From Knufia peltigerae (taxonomy: Eukaryota > Ascomycota > Eurotiomycetes > Chaetothyriales > Trichomeriaceae), in contig JAPDRN010000002.1 of the NCBI GenBank assembly GCA_030247855.1, forward strand, positions 62,001 to 126,000: a DNA stretch of 64,000 bases, given 5' to 3'. The translations under genes were made by a program, and so were the position numbers. Of this stretch, positions 10,837 through 22,348 are shown piece after piece. Numbering within the stretch: the stretch's first letter is position 1; the number at the start of each line of letters is the position of its first letter. The notes beneath the pieces were generated by a model. It was not told where the DNA came from. It ran no database searches and was given only the letters and a program-made list of their open reading frames with translations.

Positions 10837-11659
10837 ATGGATCTTGACAACCTCCAAGGGAAAGTCATAGCCGTGACTGGAGGTGCTTCAGGCATTGGCT
10901 TGGGGATCGTACGCAAGTTGATCCTCCTCAATGCAAAAGTCGCGGTAGCGGACATCAGTCAACGTCCCGCGGAGCTCCATGACTGTCCCCATATCATGTA
11001 CGACGTCGTTGACGTGTCTTCTCGTAGACAGGTTCACGAGTGGATGCAAAGGATCGTGCTGAAGTTTGGCCGGATTGACGGAATGTGCCCGAATGCGGGT
11101 ATATCGCCTTACGAGGGAGGCATAGTCAGCGACGAACTTTATCAACGCATCTTCGCTGTTTGTGTGACGGGTGTCTGGAACTGTGGGACAGAGGCGTACT
11201 GGCAGTTTAAGAAGCAAGGCGGAGGAGGCGTGCTCGTCATCACTTCCAGTGGTGGTGGGCTTCGGCCGGTCGCAGGATTGGCCGCATATTGCAGTGCAAA
11301 GCACGCGGTCGTCGGCTTGACGCGAGCCTGGGCCCTGGAATGGGCACAAGAAGGCATTCGAGTCAATTCGGTTGCCCCTGGTACGACCATTTCCGCTCCA
11401 CTCCCTTTTCCTCCAAAGTACCGAAATTTCATGGACTGACGCAGGCCATTTCATCCAAGGCCTTACCGAGACCGCCATGCAGAAGGAAACGGCCAAAACA
11501 TTCCCAGAAGCTCAGGAGAGATTCTCCTCCATGGTGCCCATGGGACGAATTGGGAAACCGAGTGAGGTGGCAGATGCGGTCATCTTTCTGCTCGGCAAAA
11601 CCGCGTCGTATGTAACGGGACACATTCTGGTGTGCGATGGAGGTTTGTTAAACTTGTAA
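10837..11659 (+). CDS. Short-chain dehydrogenase/reductase (classical SDR)
   Basis: NAD(P)-dependent oxidoreductase of 252 aa from exons 10837-11380 and 11445-11659. The 64-bp intron has a GACTGAC branch site and a GCAG acceptor; joining restores VAPGHFIQGLTETAM. Cofactor motif TGGASGIG lies at residues 14-21, then CPNAGIS, the catalytic Ser in ITSSGGG, and Y-x3-K in AAYCSAKHAV. The C-terminal part carries GRIGKPSEVADAVIFLLG and the usual ending around VCDGG. It ends LLNL, so no PTS1. It could oxidise a hydroxyl made by the P450 to the ketone used by the BVMO, or a 3-hydroxyacyl-CoA made by the neighbouring hydratase. The first 44 residues match the fold's beta-alpha-beta start well, so the start codon is secure. 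Confidence 0.93.
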
Positions 11660-12062
11660 GGTACGGGATATGATGAGCCAGGAATGATTCTCTTCTCGCC
11701 TAAGGGTAGAGATCTGCGTATCATCTCTCACTGAGAAGCCTAGTTGGAGGACATGAAGGTGACTATCAGATTCTTCACCATTACGAGGCTTGGGAGTGAT
11801 GTCTTGTGATCAACCAGATTGTGCGAGGATGGCACGAACTGCACCAGTTGCTGAAAGGATGCGCCGAAGATGCGAAAACATCGTAGCATTGAGTCAAAAA
11901 CATAACTCTGTTGAAAGTAAGACATCTATTGAGCAGTCCTCAGCTCGCCTAAGGGTATTTGACTACGTTAGCCCTAGCCCTCGGCATTTGATTTCGTCGT
12001 CTTCTCCCCTTCATCGGTCCCTCTCGCAATATTTCCTCCACGTCATTCACAATTCTGGTGTT
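11660..12062. other. Intergenic, convergent 3' ends
   Basis: About 400 bp between the 3' ends of the SDR (plus) and the AttH-like gene (minus). I see no gene in it. Confidence 0.55.
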
Positions 12063-13188
12063 CTAGGCAATATTTATCTGCTGGAGTTGCTCTGATAAGC
12101 CAAAACCTGTGACCATTTCTCCCTTGAATGTGCCATTGAACTCGGCGTATCCTTCATACAGTGTAGTAGGTTCGGTCGGGTGACCCGGGATGGCCATTTC
12201 GCCCGCCTGGTGAAGGACTGCAACATCTATCGTCGAGCTGAGGGTTGGAATGTTGAGTTGGAATGACGAGTACCAGGTGTAGTTTGTCGTCTTGGAGACC
12301 CAGGGGCCTGCAGCGTGAATGTTTTGGTCCGCAATGTGGATCTCATGGTGGGCGTCGGGATACAGCACGGTGACGAAGGTGGTGGTGCGGTTTGTCCCCG
12401 GCTCGGGATTCGTCTTCCACAGGGCCATTATGACCCCGTTGTCGAGGAAGATGTCAAACCAGTAGTACCCGTTTCGGGCAGCGCCGTAACCCCATTGTCG
12501 ATCGAACCAACTCAGAGACTTTTCGGAGATGATGGCCGACTGGCTTCCGTCTTCAGCCGTGACGAAACCCGACACCCCCATGGTAGGGGCGGCCCATTCA
12601 TTCGTGAGCCCGTCGCCGAACGTGAAGGTCCCCGAAGCGCCATGGAAGAGATTCGGCCCATCGGCGTTGAGTGACAGGTTGAATGCGGCACCTGGTTGAG
12701 TTGAGGTGACCTGGAAGCCGCTCCACATGTCCTCGGTCGTGTTGTACATCTCGACGTTGCCGGCCGTGGCGTGGAAAGTATTGTTGATCATGGTGCCGGC
12801 TGTGGCATTGTTGATCCCGTAGTAATAGCCCGTATTGACGTCGAGAAAAGACAAGAATGTCGCCATGGCTTGGGCCGTGTAGGGCATGTGTCCACTGATG
12901 GTGAAGTAGCTGTGCCCATTTTCGCAGGTCAAATAAGACGCCCACCAGAAACTGTTGATGCCTGCGTCCACGTAGTTGTTGTATCCGGCCTTCATCGACT
13001 CTGTCAGGTCATAGTTTGGACCACGGTTCTTATGGATTCATCAGTGATGTTCATCCTTTCGTTTTCCGGATGGTACTTACATTATAAGACGTTCCTATAA
13101 GAGGGTTAGAGACATTCGGTCGGGGGAAGCCCCAAGCTTGCCGCAGCAGCAGCGTGGCTGCGAGGATTCTCAGTCTTTGAAGATTCAT
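12063..13188 (-). CDS. Secreted AttH/CrtC-fold protein, kievitone hydratase-like
   Basis: Two exons, 13188-13081 and 13028-12063, split by a 52-bp intron, encode 357 aa. The N-terminus MNLQRLRILAATLLLRQAWG is a plausible signal peptide. Several N-x-T/S sequons (NNAT, NNTF, NTTE, NRTT, NYTW, NGTF) suggest a glycosylated secreted or vacuolar protein. WFDRQWGYG is the hallmark of the AttH/hydroxyneurosporene synthase (CrtC) two-lipocalin fold. This fold includes the secreted fungal kievitone hydratase, which adds water to a prenyl side chain of a plant isoflavonoid. Fungal Diels-Alderases of secondary metabolism share the fold too. The gene is at the right end of the left cluster, convergent with the SDR. 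A hydration or dehydration of an isoprenoid side chain is a reasonable guess. The promoter carries a tandem repeat at 13345-13434. Confidence 0.85.
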
Positions 13189-13717
13189 ACTGTACGCCAC
13201 CTGGCAGGACGACTGGTTCAAATGGGACAAAGGACGACTCGTTGGTGGAAAGCCAGCACTCCGAACGTGGGACGCATACGCTCACATATATCTATGCTAT
13301 TTGCATCAAAGCTCTCTACCACCGATGTTGGGGAGATCTTATCCGCGGTATTGTATGACCGGGGCTAGCGTTAGGCACAGCCCTAATTCGCGGGATTATA
13401 TGACCGGGGCTACCGTCAGGCACAGCCCTGGGGCGGACCCCGTCACCCCGAATCCCCAGACTGATCTTCCCCCGGAGATTCTGTATTTAGCTTGGGCAGG
13501 GTGTTACGAATTAGGCCTGGCCGCAGGCCGCATATCAAGCTATGACAGCAGCTAGTGACACTAACGAGAAAGGAGAGCCGAGGACAGAGTGACACGTTAA
13601 GTCGCCCAGGTGTAAATCTCTAGCTAAACTATAAGATATCACGTGATTTTTGTTTTTGTGTTATCTCTATTCGAGTAAATAAATAGAATAGATACTTAAG
13701 AAGTCAGAATTGAGGCT
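13189..13717 (-). promoter_or_regulatory. AttH-like gene promoter with tandem repeat
   Basis: Region between the AttH-like start and the 3' end of the Zn2Cys6 gene. It holds the 45-bp tandem repeat described separately, about 160-245 bp upstream of the AttH-like start. From 13610 to 13710 it becomes AT-rich, near the regulator's 3' end. No gene seen. Confidence 0.5.
13345..13434. repeat. Tandem 45-bp repeat, two copies
   Basis: Two adjacent, imperfect copies of a 45-bp unit. The best-matching parts are 13354-13384 and 13399-13429 (29 of 31 positions match). Each copy contains CCGGGGCT (13359-13366 and 13404-13411) and an inverted pair GGGCT...AGCCC. It lies in the promoter of the AttH-like gene, so it is a candidate regulator-binding array. 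Confidence 0.85.
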
Positions 13718-16044
13718 TTAGCTCGACAGGCTAGCCATTATATCTTCCAGAATTAGCCGAGATGCTCTTAGATCTGGCGCTTCGTGCTCCCAATATTGTA
13801 GAGTTGCTATACAGGTCCGCATCAGGTCCATAAAGTCCGTGTCGGATATCTCACCAACAGTGAGACCTGATCGACGTGCAGCAACTAGAAGTAACCCTGC
13901 AGCAAAGCTCTGGCGTACCATCAGCCAAGTCCCGTGATGTCGATGCGTCACATTCCAATGCCGAATCAAGTGGACACAGGCAGATATGTGTTTTCGCACA
14001 AGTTGGCGCTGAACCGGTTCCTCTGATCCAGACGCCGGACGGTGAACCATAATATACAGGAATGGGCGGAATATTCGTTCTTTGACCTCAGCGAAGCGAG
14101 CCTGCAAATGGAAACTCAACTCATCGTTGGCGAATAAATCATCCTCAAATGAGACTAGCGGGGGCAAATTCTCCCGCCTGCAAGAACAATTGTGACATTA
14201 GTAAATGAGCAAGCATCTAGAGCCATCACGCTTACCATTGCGTTATTTGTTGATCTAACTCATGGGCTGACCACATCATATAGGAGATATTTTGATACAA
14301 CCAGGCATGGTGAGATGAACGGTAAAAGCAATCGCAGACTCTTTGTAAAATGCGACGAACTGCTATATCTGCCAGATAGTAGTACCACATTTTTTGAAAC
14401 TGAGGCTCCCCGTCGCCTGGCTTCACGTAGTTGGCGCGAAGGTCGTCCGAGACGTGCCATGAGCTTGCAGTCTCCGACGTGGAGGTCAATCCAGGTGGCA
14501 AGGGAAATGCCTGGGTGTAATTGAGCGTGGTGAGTCCGGATGCAGGGAAGCGCAATTCCACCATGATCTCACTGAGAGTCATGTCCGTGTTAGCGTTTGG
14601 TGAGAGAAATGTCGACGGGAAGGACATACTGTTCTGATTTCAGACACGACCAGTACAGACGACTTGTCTGAGACTTCTCTAGCCGGCCGGTATCAATGTA
14701 GTACTCAGACCTCATCCAGGTCAGGGTCTGGAAAGCAACGCAGGCGCGATTAAAGGAAATCGATGCTCGAAGAGGGCGCATCGAGTACATTTCATATACA
14801 CCCGTAAGGAAATGGCACTCCGTGGCCAACTTTGTGTTGGTCAGAAGACCGACACGCTTCCGTGCGGCGTTGTAATATGCTTCTGCCGTAGTATAATCTG
14901 CGGTGTCTAGTATGCTATCACTCACCGCACGCGCAGTAATTGGCCTTCGAACAAAGGGTTGCGATATCGCTGCACACGCGCAAGCCAAAAGCTCGCACCC
15001 ATGTTAATCTCGTGCTCCACAAAAGACAGTAAGGCAGACCTACCACGAGGCACGTCCGAGCGTCCCAGCTGAAACCATCGCCTGCCACAGACTTTGCAAC
15101 TTCTCTAAGATTGTCGGGTTCCAATATAGGGTTCTTGATGTGGACGTTGGTCAGGAATCTCTCTACAAGATCCCGGACGTCCTCTTCCCGGATTCCACGG
15201 CCTGAGCTAGATTGGCTTCGAGGATCTAGGCTTGCACTAGCGGGGGAAGTCGCAAAATTGGGGCTTTCACATTCCGAGCGCATGGTCTCATCAAAAATGA
15301 GCTTTTCAATCTCTTGTCGGGCATGGTTCAAATGGAACATCGACCAGTCCAATATATCCTCGCTAGATCCATGGAAGATATGTGGAAGAGAAGGTCCATC
15401 GGCACTGCGACTTGGCCACGTTCGTAGAGTCGTCCTGATGTTTGTTGTAGCTGCAGACGTAGGGCCAGAAGAGTTCGCGTCTGGTGTGGAATATACCTCT
15501 GCGAAGTCTTGTCCAGGATCAAAAGTCGCCGAAGTGGTACTTCGCAATGGAACCGTAGTATCTGGACCGCCGCGAATGCGGGGCTTTTGCTCACATTCAA
15601 CGATACCGATCAAATAGTTAAGTCGATCGAGGATAGTCAAACTGGCCGGGTCAAACCTTTAGGTCGTGAGCAAACGGCCACAAGGCAATAGGCCAAAACC
15701 TACGATGCTTGTTCTAGGCTCGGATCGGGATAGTTGCAAGCTGAACCGAGCTGTTGGCAGCTTCCACAGGTTGGACGAGCATTGTCACATTTTGTCTTCC
15801 GGGCCCGACAGAGCTGGCATGCAACGAATGCACGTTTTCGGGGCCATGCTCCCCTGAGCGTGGTGGAGTTGGCAAGCGGAGGGAGCTTCCGTTTGCTCCT
15901 AGTATTCCCGGCATCTTCGCTAGCTGGTGAGGAAAGCATATCACCGTTGAGTATCTTCAAAGAATCTTGGGTGGTCCTACTGACGAGGGAATAAGCCTTT
16001 TCATGGCAAGCAGTTCCGCTGCGGGGTTGCGAATGACATCTCAT
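13718..16044 (-). CDS. Zn2Cys6 transcription factor with fungal-specific regulatory domain
   Basis: Five exons on the minus strand: 16044-15704, 15656-15044, 14991-14630, 14571-14236 and 14177-13718, total 703 aa. I chose the ATG at 16044; the frame is open further upstream but has no ATG there. The binuclear cluster has CQLCRARKTKC then CGSCQQLGSAC, about residues 76-103. Next come an acidic/Ser-rich linker and a fungal transcription factor middle-homology domain (LVLLACACAAISQPF, FLTGVYEMYSMRPLRA, CLKSEHEI). All introns are 47-58 bp with canonical ends. It sits between the oxidative cluster and the MFS gene and is the best candidate for their pathway regulator. Which genes it controls is inference. 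Confidence 0.9.
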
Positions 16045-16549
16045 TAGACCGCTACGAGGGTCCGAGGTAATCGATTTTGCGCGTTGCGGAGGGAGAGCGA
16101 GCCGCACCCAACCAAACAACCTTGCACGTCACTAGCTCAGGCTTGAAACACCCCACGGAAGAAAAGTATTATACTATATGGCACCAATACGATCTCTATT
16201 GGGGGAAAGATTCACATACAATGGGTGTGGTTGGAATCTTGCATTGTGCTGAGAATCATGAACTCCGGCCAGGAGCAGGTTTAATAACAGCACCACTTGC
16301 ATTTCCCGCGAAATAATTGACACTTGTACGCCACCTCAAAATGACACAGCGTCCAAAACCCCATCCGTCGGGATCTGACAAAATTATAAGATCAACCTGG
16401 CTCCCCCTACTTCTATTCATCAGCCGCTCCAATAAAGTTTGCTGAAGATTTCGTGTGGCTCTTTCGTGGACGCCAAGATGAACAAACCTGTGAGATTTTT
16501 CTCTGACCCATTTTCATCTTGGAGGAAAAGGCGCGGACTTCTGGCACCC
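16045..16549 (-). promoter_or_regulatory. Regulator promoter / MFS 3' flank
   Basis: 505 bp between the Zn2Cys6 start (16044) and the MFS stop (16550), both on the minus strand. No convincing gene or repeat. Confidence 0.45.
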
Positions 16550-18299
16550 CTACACCTTACTTTCAATTTCCTGATTAGTCCCCTTGTCGTTGCTAGACGG
16601 AATAGGTTGGTTGAACGAATTTCCGCCCATGGAGGATCGGCGTCTTTGGTCGGTGAAGACAGAATTGCGTCGCTCAGGCACCTCGCCTGCAGTCCTTAGC
16701 CTGGCAAAGTTTTTCTCGGCATTCCAGTTCCAGATACTGTCTGCAGAAAAAAGAACATCGATTTCTTCGAGAGTTCGCTGATTGGTCTCCGGATATAGGG
16801 CCCAGACCATGGGTATTGTAATTGCGTTGCAGGCAGCGAAGATGTACAGGGTTTTCTCGCCTAGGGCCTGAAACATCACAGGGCATAACAGAGTCAACCA
16901 ACCATTTCCAATGGACCAGCCCACGACTCCCCAAGCATTGCCTTTTGCCCGAATTTGCAGGGGAAATATTTCAGCAGGGTAGAGCCATGGAACCGTTAAC
17001 CACGTCGCACCAAATACAAAGGTGAATACGAACACCATTGAAACTGCAGCGTTACCGTAACTAGCAGCTTTATCGAGGTTACCAGTAGCGCGGGCGTCTT
17101 GGCCGAGCCTGGAAAACCCTCCTGCAAGGGCCATCGCGATCCCTTGTCCGATGGATCCCCAGTAGCAGGTCCATCGCCGGCCAATCTTGTCCAGTGTGAA
17201 GACACAGATCAAGGTGGAGAACATGTAAAAGATATTATTCAGGCCAGCAATCCATTGGCGTTTTGAGGGGCTCATCCCGGCTATTCCAAAAATCGTCGGA
17301 GCGTAAATGGTGACACCGGCAATGCCAATCCACTCCTGCATGATCTGTAGCCACACCACCAACTGCACCCGGCGGCCAGTATGGAGTTTCCCGGACCGTG
17401 CGCCGAAGAGCATATGAATATAAGTCTGTCGGCGAAAATGACTGCTTTCATATTGACAGGACTGGATGATATCCTGAAGTTCGGCCTCGGCAAGCTCTTT
17501 CTCATCCGCAGTGGAATCGCCTCGAAGTCGACCAAGGATGTAACGGGCTTCGTCTTCCCTACCCATCTTCACAAGCCAGCGCGGCGAATCCGGAAAAATC
17601 AGGACCGTCGCGGCGAGAACGATGAGCATGACAATCTGGAAGGCGATCGGAAAGCGCCAGACGAAAGAACTCTGGCCGTCGCCGTAGAAAGAGCAGCCGT
17701 ACTCGAGCCAATAAGCGACGACAACGCCAAAAATATTGAGAGTGAATTCGATGGCGACGAACTGCCCACGCGATTTGTGCTCTGCCGTTTCTGTTGCCCA
17801 CACAGGAACGATCGCGTTAAGAATGCCTGTCCCCCAACCATTGACAAGTCGAGCACAAATCATCCAGGAATGGTTCATAGCGGAGCATTGTAAAGTGGCG
17901 CCAACAATTGCGATACATGCGCCCACAAAAATTGATTTGATGCGCCCAAAACGGTCGCCCATCGAACCTCCGACCAATGCACCCACGAGAGTGCCCAGGT
18001 AGTAGACAGAAACGATTCCTCCCTGCAAAAGAGTGTCGGTAATGACCGGGCCGCCATCAGGGCCACGATGGCCAAATCCCATCAAGGTATAGTAGTCGTA
18101 GGCAGTGTTGACGCCTCCCATCATACCTTGGTCGTAGCCAAAGAAAAGGATAGAGAGACCTGCGACGCAGTTGATGCTAGCAGAACAGGTCAGCTTACGC
18201 GATTATCCTCCAAAAGGTAGTCCTTTCTCTCACTTACGCGACCAGGAGTCTTCTCTTTTGCAGGCGATGGACCACATTGAAGCGGTTAATCTTCTCCAT
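16550..18299 (-). CDS. MFS transporter, sugar-porter family
   Basis: Twelve-helix major facilitator of 562 aa. Exon 1 (18299-18238, starting MEKINRFNVVHRLQK) joins exon 2 (18176-16550) across a 61-bp intron. Joining restores the first helix INCVAGLSILFFGYDQGMM. Sugar-porter marks are GYDQGMMGGVN, GDRFGRIKS between TM2 and TM3, FPDSPRWL after TM6, DKIGRRW between TM8 and TM9, and YPAEIFPLQIRAKG plus YPETNQRTLEEID after TM12. The C-terminal tail is polar and Ser/Arg-rich. Proton-coupled uptake of a hexose, quinate-like or other polar substrate is the family norm. It is next to the pathway regulator, so import of the cluster's substrate is possible. Confidence 0.92.
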
Positions 18300-20012
18300 G
18301 TTGATGGATGTTTTCAGTTTGAAACTTGCAGGCTCGGGAGACTACAAGCATTAAACACGGAACTCTGTGGGCAGTCCCTGCTATGAGAACAGAATCCATA
18401 CTCGAGCGAAGGAATGTTGATTATTATACCCTTGAGAGAGTCCCCAGGCTCTTCGCCCGCCCACGGGGAAGCCCCGCTAAAGTGTTGAGAAGTGCATTGA
18501 TTTGCCGGGGCTGTTCGGGGATCGTCCCTCTCAGTGGAGGACTTCTGGGTCAGTTCATTGGTCGGGGGTATTCGGGTGAAGCTTCAAGAAAACACAATGA
18601 CGGCTTTACGCCAATCACCCCAACCAGGGCCTAAGGTTACTTGCTCTGCCGGTGAGAAGGAATCTTGCAGCTTCTCCTGAATCATCTCGACAACCATCTC
18701 GGAGAACATCCTAGTGTGAAATCTCTGAAACCAATTATAGATAAACTGTATTCTGGAAAACCCAGTAGCAAGGAAAAGAATATCAGCAGTCAAAAAGGAC
18801 ATCGTGGAATCACTGCATGACGTAAGAAAGACTTTGGTGATACGTGATTTTAGTCGGAGATACTTATTTCCGACCGCTACATCAGCTCACGCTCTTACAT
18901 ATATTTAGCGGCTAGTCTCTCTTTCATGTTCGCCAGTGAACGGTAAAATGATTCCGGCACTCCATCTTCCTTCCCTAGTAGAAACTACGATATCATGGAA
19001 GAGTACAGGGTGAAGGGGCGGAGTACAAAAGAGATGGTCTACAGGACAATACAATAGACGCAACCACCATACCACCAACGCTGACGGCAGAGAACACATC
19101 TTTTGAGGCCATTGCTCATTCCCATCATTGATGCGTCAACGAGCAGAATTGAAGAGAATAAGAGGGTCTGCCATATAACAACCGCACCACCCAAAAAGTA
19201 GGAAGTCAGTATTTCAAGTCACATTATCGCTAACACCGCCAACAGCTCAGAATAGAAGTCTAACACGCTTAATAGACTCTCACTCGTATAGCTGGCCTAT
19301 ATCTCGGCACCCCATAAATGCAAGGGACGCTATTGCTCCACAATCAGCTGTCGACTGGTCTAAGATAGATAGAATTCGAGAGATCTATTAGCAGTCGATA
19401 GGGCGTAAGGCCCCTTAATGATACAAGAACGACGTAGCTTACGAGCTTGAAACGGATATAGTCTATACCGCAAATCTCTATTGACACGTTGACGAACTGT
19501 GTCCAAAGCTACCAACTTCAATGGAAATGGCTTTGTGTAAAACTATACCTGTTCTTACGCGCCTGGTCCATAACTAGTTCTGATATATTACAACAACGAC
19601 CGCATTATTCTTCCTGCCCTGGATGCCCTATCGTCACGGTCAGGCTGGTAAGAATCGCTAGCGTGTATCCTTGGCCAGCACCACGGCGCAGAGATGAATG
19701 ATGTTAAATGTGTTCTACACATCATAAGACTAGAAGTTTAACGTTGTTTTCCCTGTCTAGCACCAGCTTTCACACCTTTCCGCCACTATGTTGCTGTTGT
19801 ACTTTCCCGTTATCGATGCATGAGTCAAAGAATTGTCGCTCACAAAGTGTATGATGTCGATATTCCACATCTTAGATGCCTTACTGTCGTTCACCACACC
19901 CAGCGCCCCTTCCCTCCTCCCCTCCTCCCCCCGAGCATCGAGCTTCGAGGCCTCTTAGCTCACTCACAGTGCGGCCACCAAAGACACTTGGCTGCTCAGT
20001 CTCCGAGTTTCG
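18300..20012. other. 1.7-kb intergenic region
   Basis: No convincing gene. The part next to the MFS start (18400-18560) has a G/C-rich segment with an inverted repeat, CGGGGAAGCCCCG (18464-18476), and CCGGGGCT at 18505-18512, likely part of that promoter. The rest, 18600-19990, is AT-rich with only short random frames. Confidence 0.5.
18464..18512. promoter_or_regulatory. GC-rich inverted repeat and CCGGGGCT copy in MFS promoter
   Basis: Inverted repeat CGGGG-AAG-CCCCG at 18464-18476 and CCGGGGCT at 18505-18512, about 165-215 bp upstream of the MFS start at 18299. The octamer is the same as in the AttH-like promoter repeat. CreA-type sites (SYGGRG) could also match. Function is inferred only. 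Confidence 0.4.
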
Positions 20013-22348
20013 CTAATTGACAATCTCGACCTGACGCTTGTCATTCTTTTCATTGTCGCTTGAATCCTCCACAAGCTCTGTCGAGTGTCCGGCGAACTGG
20101 TCGACTTCGGCGGTGCGAAACTTCCTGGCGCTGACTTTGTTTTCGAACAAAACGTCCAGTTCACCATAGGTTCGACCTCTGGGCTCAGGTAGGCGGAAGT
20201 ACATGTAAGTGAATAGTAGGATGCATGCACCGGCCCAGAAGAAGCCAGTCTTGGCACCCCAGTTCCATTCTGTATTCAGTAGCATCCGCGGCATCAGTGT
20301 GTTGTTTATGATGCCACCAATGTTGTAAAAGTTACGCGCCAACACCACAGTCTTGATCTTAAGGCGCGTTGAGGGTATGTCGGCCACCAGGGCATAGCAG
20401 ACCGGTCCGATTGTGATGTCGTATACAAAGGTGTAAATTAGGAGCAGGCTTCCTGCCGCTAGGGATGGGCCTCTGGAGGTGCCGGCCACGCCCATGCCAC
20501 CGACAACCATTAGTAGCACAAAGAGAATTCCAAGCCCCCATAGGTAGAGCGTGCGGCGTCCGAAATGGGGCATCAGCAGCCACGAACCGACAGTTCCCAC
20601 GGCTCCCATAGCGTATTGTCCTTCACATCAACTCACGTCAGCCTCAGTGCACTACTACAGGCCGCAGAAGATTGGAAAGTGACTTCTTACCAAGGTTGAA
20701 GTTGAACGAGTTTTCAGAGCTTAGCCCGGCACGCTCGTAGAATTGGACCGAGAAACCCATCAACGCAGCGCCGCAAAACGCCTGTGTCACTGGAGATCCT
20801 CTTATCAGCATACGGGACCTTGGATGAAGAAGGTTGCAGATGAGAGACATACCCCAGACCATGCATGTGATTTCGGTGCGACGACGGTCAATGCCCTTGA
20901 AGGTATCCAAATAGCTCGTGCCCTCCGACATGGCTTTCTCCAGCTCGTTAGTGGCCCTGATCATCGAGAGCTGCTTGTCAACATCAAAGGGAATGCCGCT
21001 TGACGCTTTCGTGAGGCTTAAGAGTGCTTTACGAGCCTCGTCGTATCTCCCATGGCGAACGAGCCACCAAGGGCTCTCAGGGGCAAGGACAACGCCAACC
21101 AGAATGATTGGTGGCCAGATCTAAGGAAACGAGGTCAGTGGCGAGGAAATGGGAGGACGACAAAGGTCTGGTGCAATTGTAAGGAGATTTGGTGCCTGAC
21201 GTTCACGCGACCTACCCATTGAATGGCAAATGGTACACGGTATGCCCATTGGTCATCCCGGTTCAAGAACCCGCGGAGCACTCCAGCCGCAATGAATTGA
21301 CCAAAGACCCAGCACAGATTGACGTAGGATGTCAGATATGGCCGAAGCACCACCGGAGTGACATCGGATGCATATGTCACAGTAATAGTCTGCGCGAAAA
21401 AAGGATCAGTATTCCATGAACATCCAGAACAAGCATCTTCGGTCACAAACACCGGTAAGAGCTATTTGAAAGAAAAAGGTACAAAAAGGTGTTCTTACCT
21501 GAAACACACCCCATGGTAGACTGCCGAACCTTAGTAAATAAAGAGCTTCCGAAATCGATGTAGATTAGACTTACCCGCATAGAACTGCGCCAGCAAGAAT
21601 CGTCCTAAAGAGCTATTTGTTAGAGATCTAGTCGAGTCGAGGAGAGAAGAGGGGTGTTGCTGAAGCTTACTGGATGTTTTGGGCAAAAAAAGGAAGGAAG
21701 ATGAATGCAATCATCAGGACAAGTGAGCCGAACATGGTCTTCGTAGTCTTTGTCAGCCGAAATATTTCACACTAGGGAGTTGCTGCACACACCTTGCGAT
21801 AGCCGAACCTGTCCGAAATAACACCATTGAGCCAAAGGCCAATGATACTACCAACCTGAACTCCGTTCTGAATGCCCGACTGCCATGCCGCGCCAATATT
21901 TCGCCCACCATCTGGATTGTCTTCGGTACCATAGAAGTTTCTGAACGGCTACAGCATCGTTAACAATGGTTTTGTAACAGTCGCAGTAGATGCGTGGCCG
22001 TACGACAAGGGCCATTGCTGAGGTCGTGCCGATTCAACTCGGTACGCAGCCTGATGAAACACTTACCGGGAAGCCGAAAAATGACCCCATCAAGCTCAGA
22101 TCGTACCCTTCCATGATGACAGCGCTAGAGAAGATGATGGAAAAGATGATGGCCTTTGGGTAAAGCCTCAAGGCATCTCGAACGGTAAGCTCATGTTCAT
22201 GTCTTGCGGCATTTTTGGCCTCCTCAAACTCCTGGACAACTTGCGGGTTCATAGCGCTGAGTCTCCGAATGGAACTGTCGTTGATGCGTGCGATACCATC
22301 GTCGGCACGTTGAACTTGCACAACGCTACTGCGTCTCCGTTCTGTCAT
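20013..22348 (-). CDS. MFS transporter, alpha-glucoside (maltose) permease-like
   Basis: Nine exons on the minus strand: 22348-22067, 21948-21793, 21738-21671, 21604-21575, 21520-21499, 21389-21216, 21120-20853, 20789-20691 and 20620-20013, total 568 aa. Two micro-exons of 30 and 22 bp encode the helix around LAGAVLCGLPWGVFQ. The start MTERRRSS is the first ATG in frame. Family marks include MEGYDLSLMGSFFGFP with PFRNFYG, SDRFGYRK, APESPWWLVRHGRYDEA, FGRRTLYLWG, and PEPRGRTYGELDVLFE at the end. The AQ/WxxG-rich pattern fits MAL-type alpha-glucoside:proton symporters. A TATA-like element (CTATATATG on the plus strand, about 22451) lies about 100 bp upstream. It is unrelated by sequence to the MFS at 16550 apart from the superfamily. 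Confidence 0.88.

Noticed and set aside
16045..16119. Upstream extension of the 13718-16044 regulator
   Set aside because: Would need a non-ATG start; the first in-frame ATG is at 16044.
18600..19990. Searched for a gene or transposon in the 1.4-kb AT-rich gap
   Set aside because: No terminal inverted repeats, transposase motifs or long frames were recognised.
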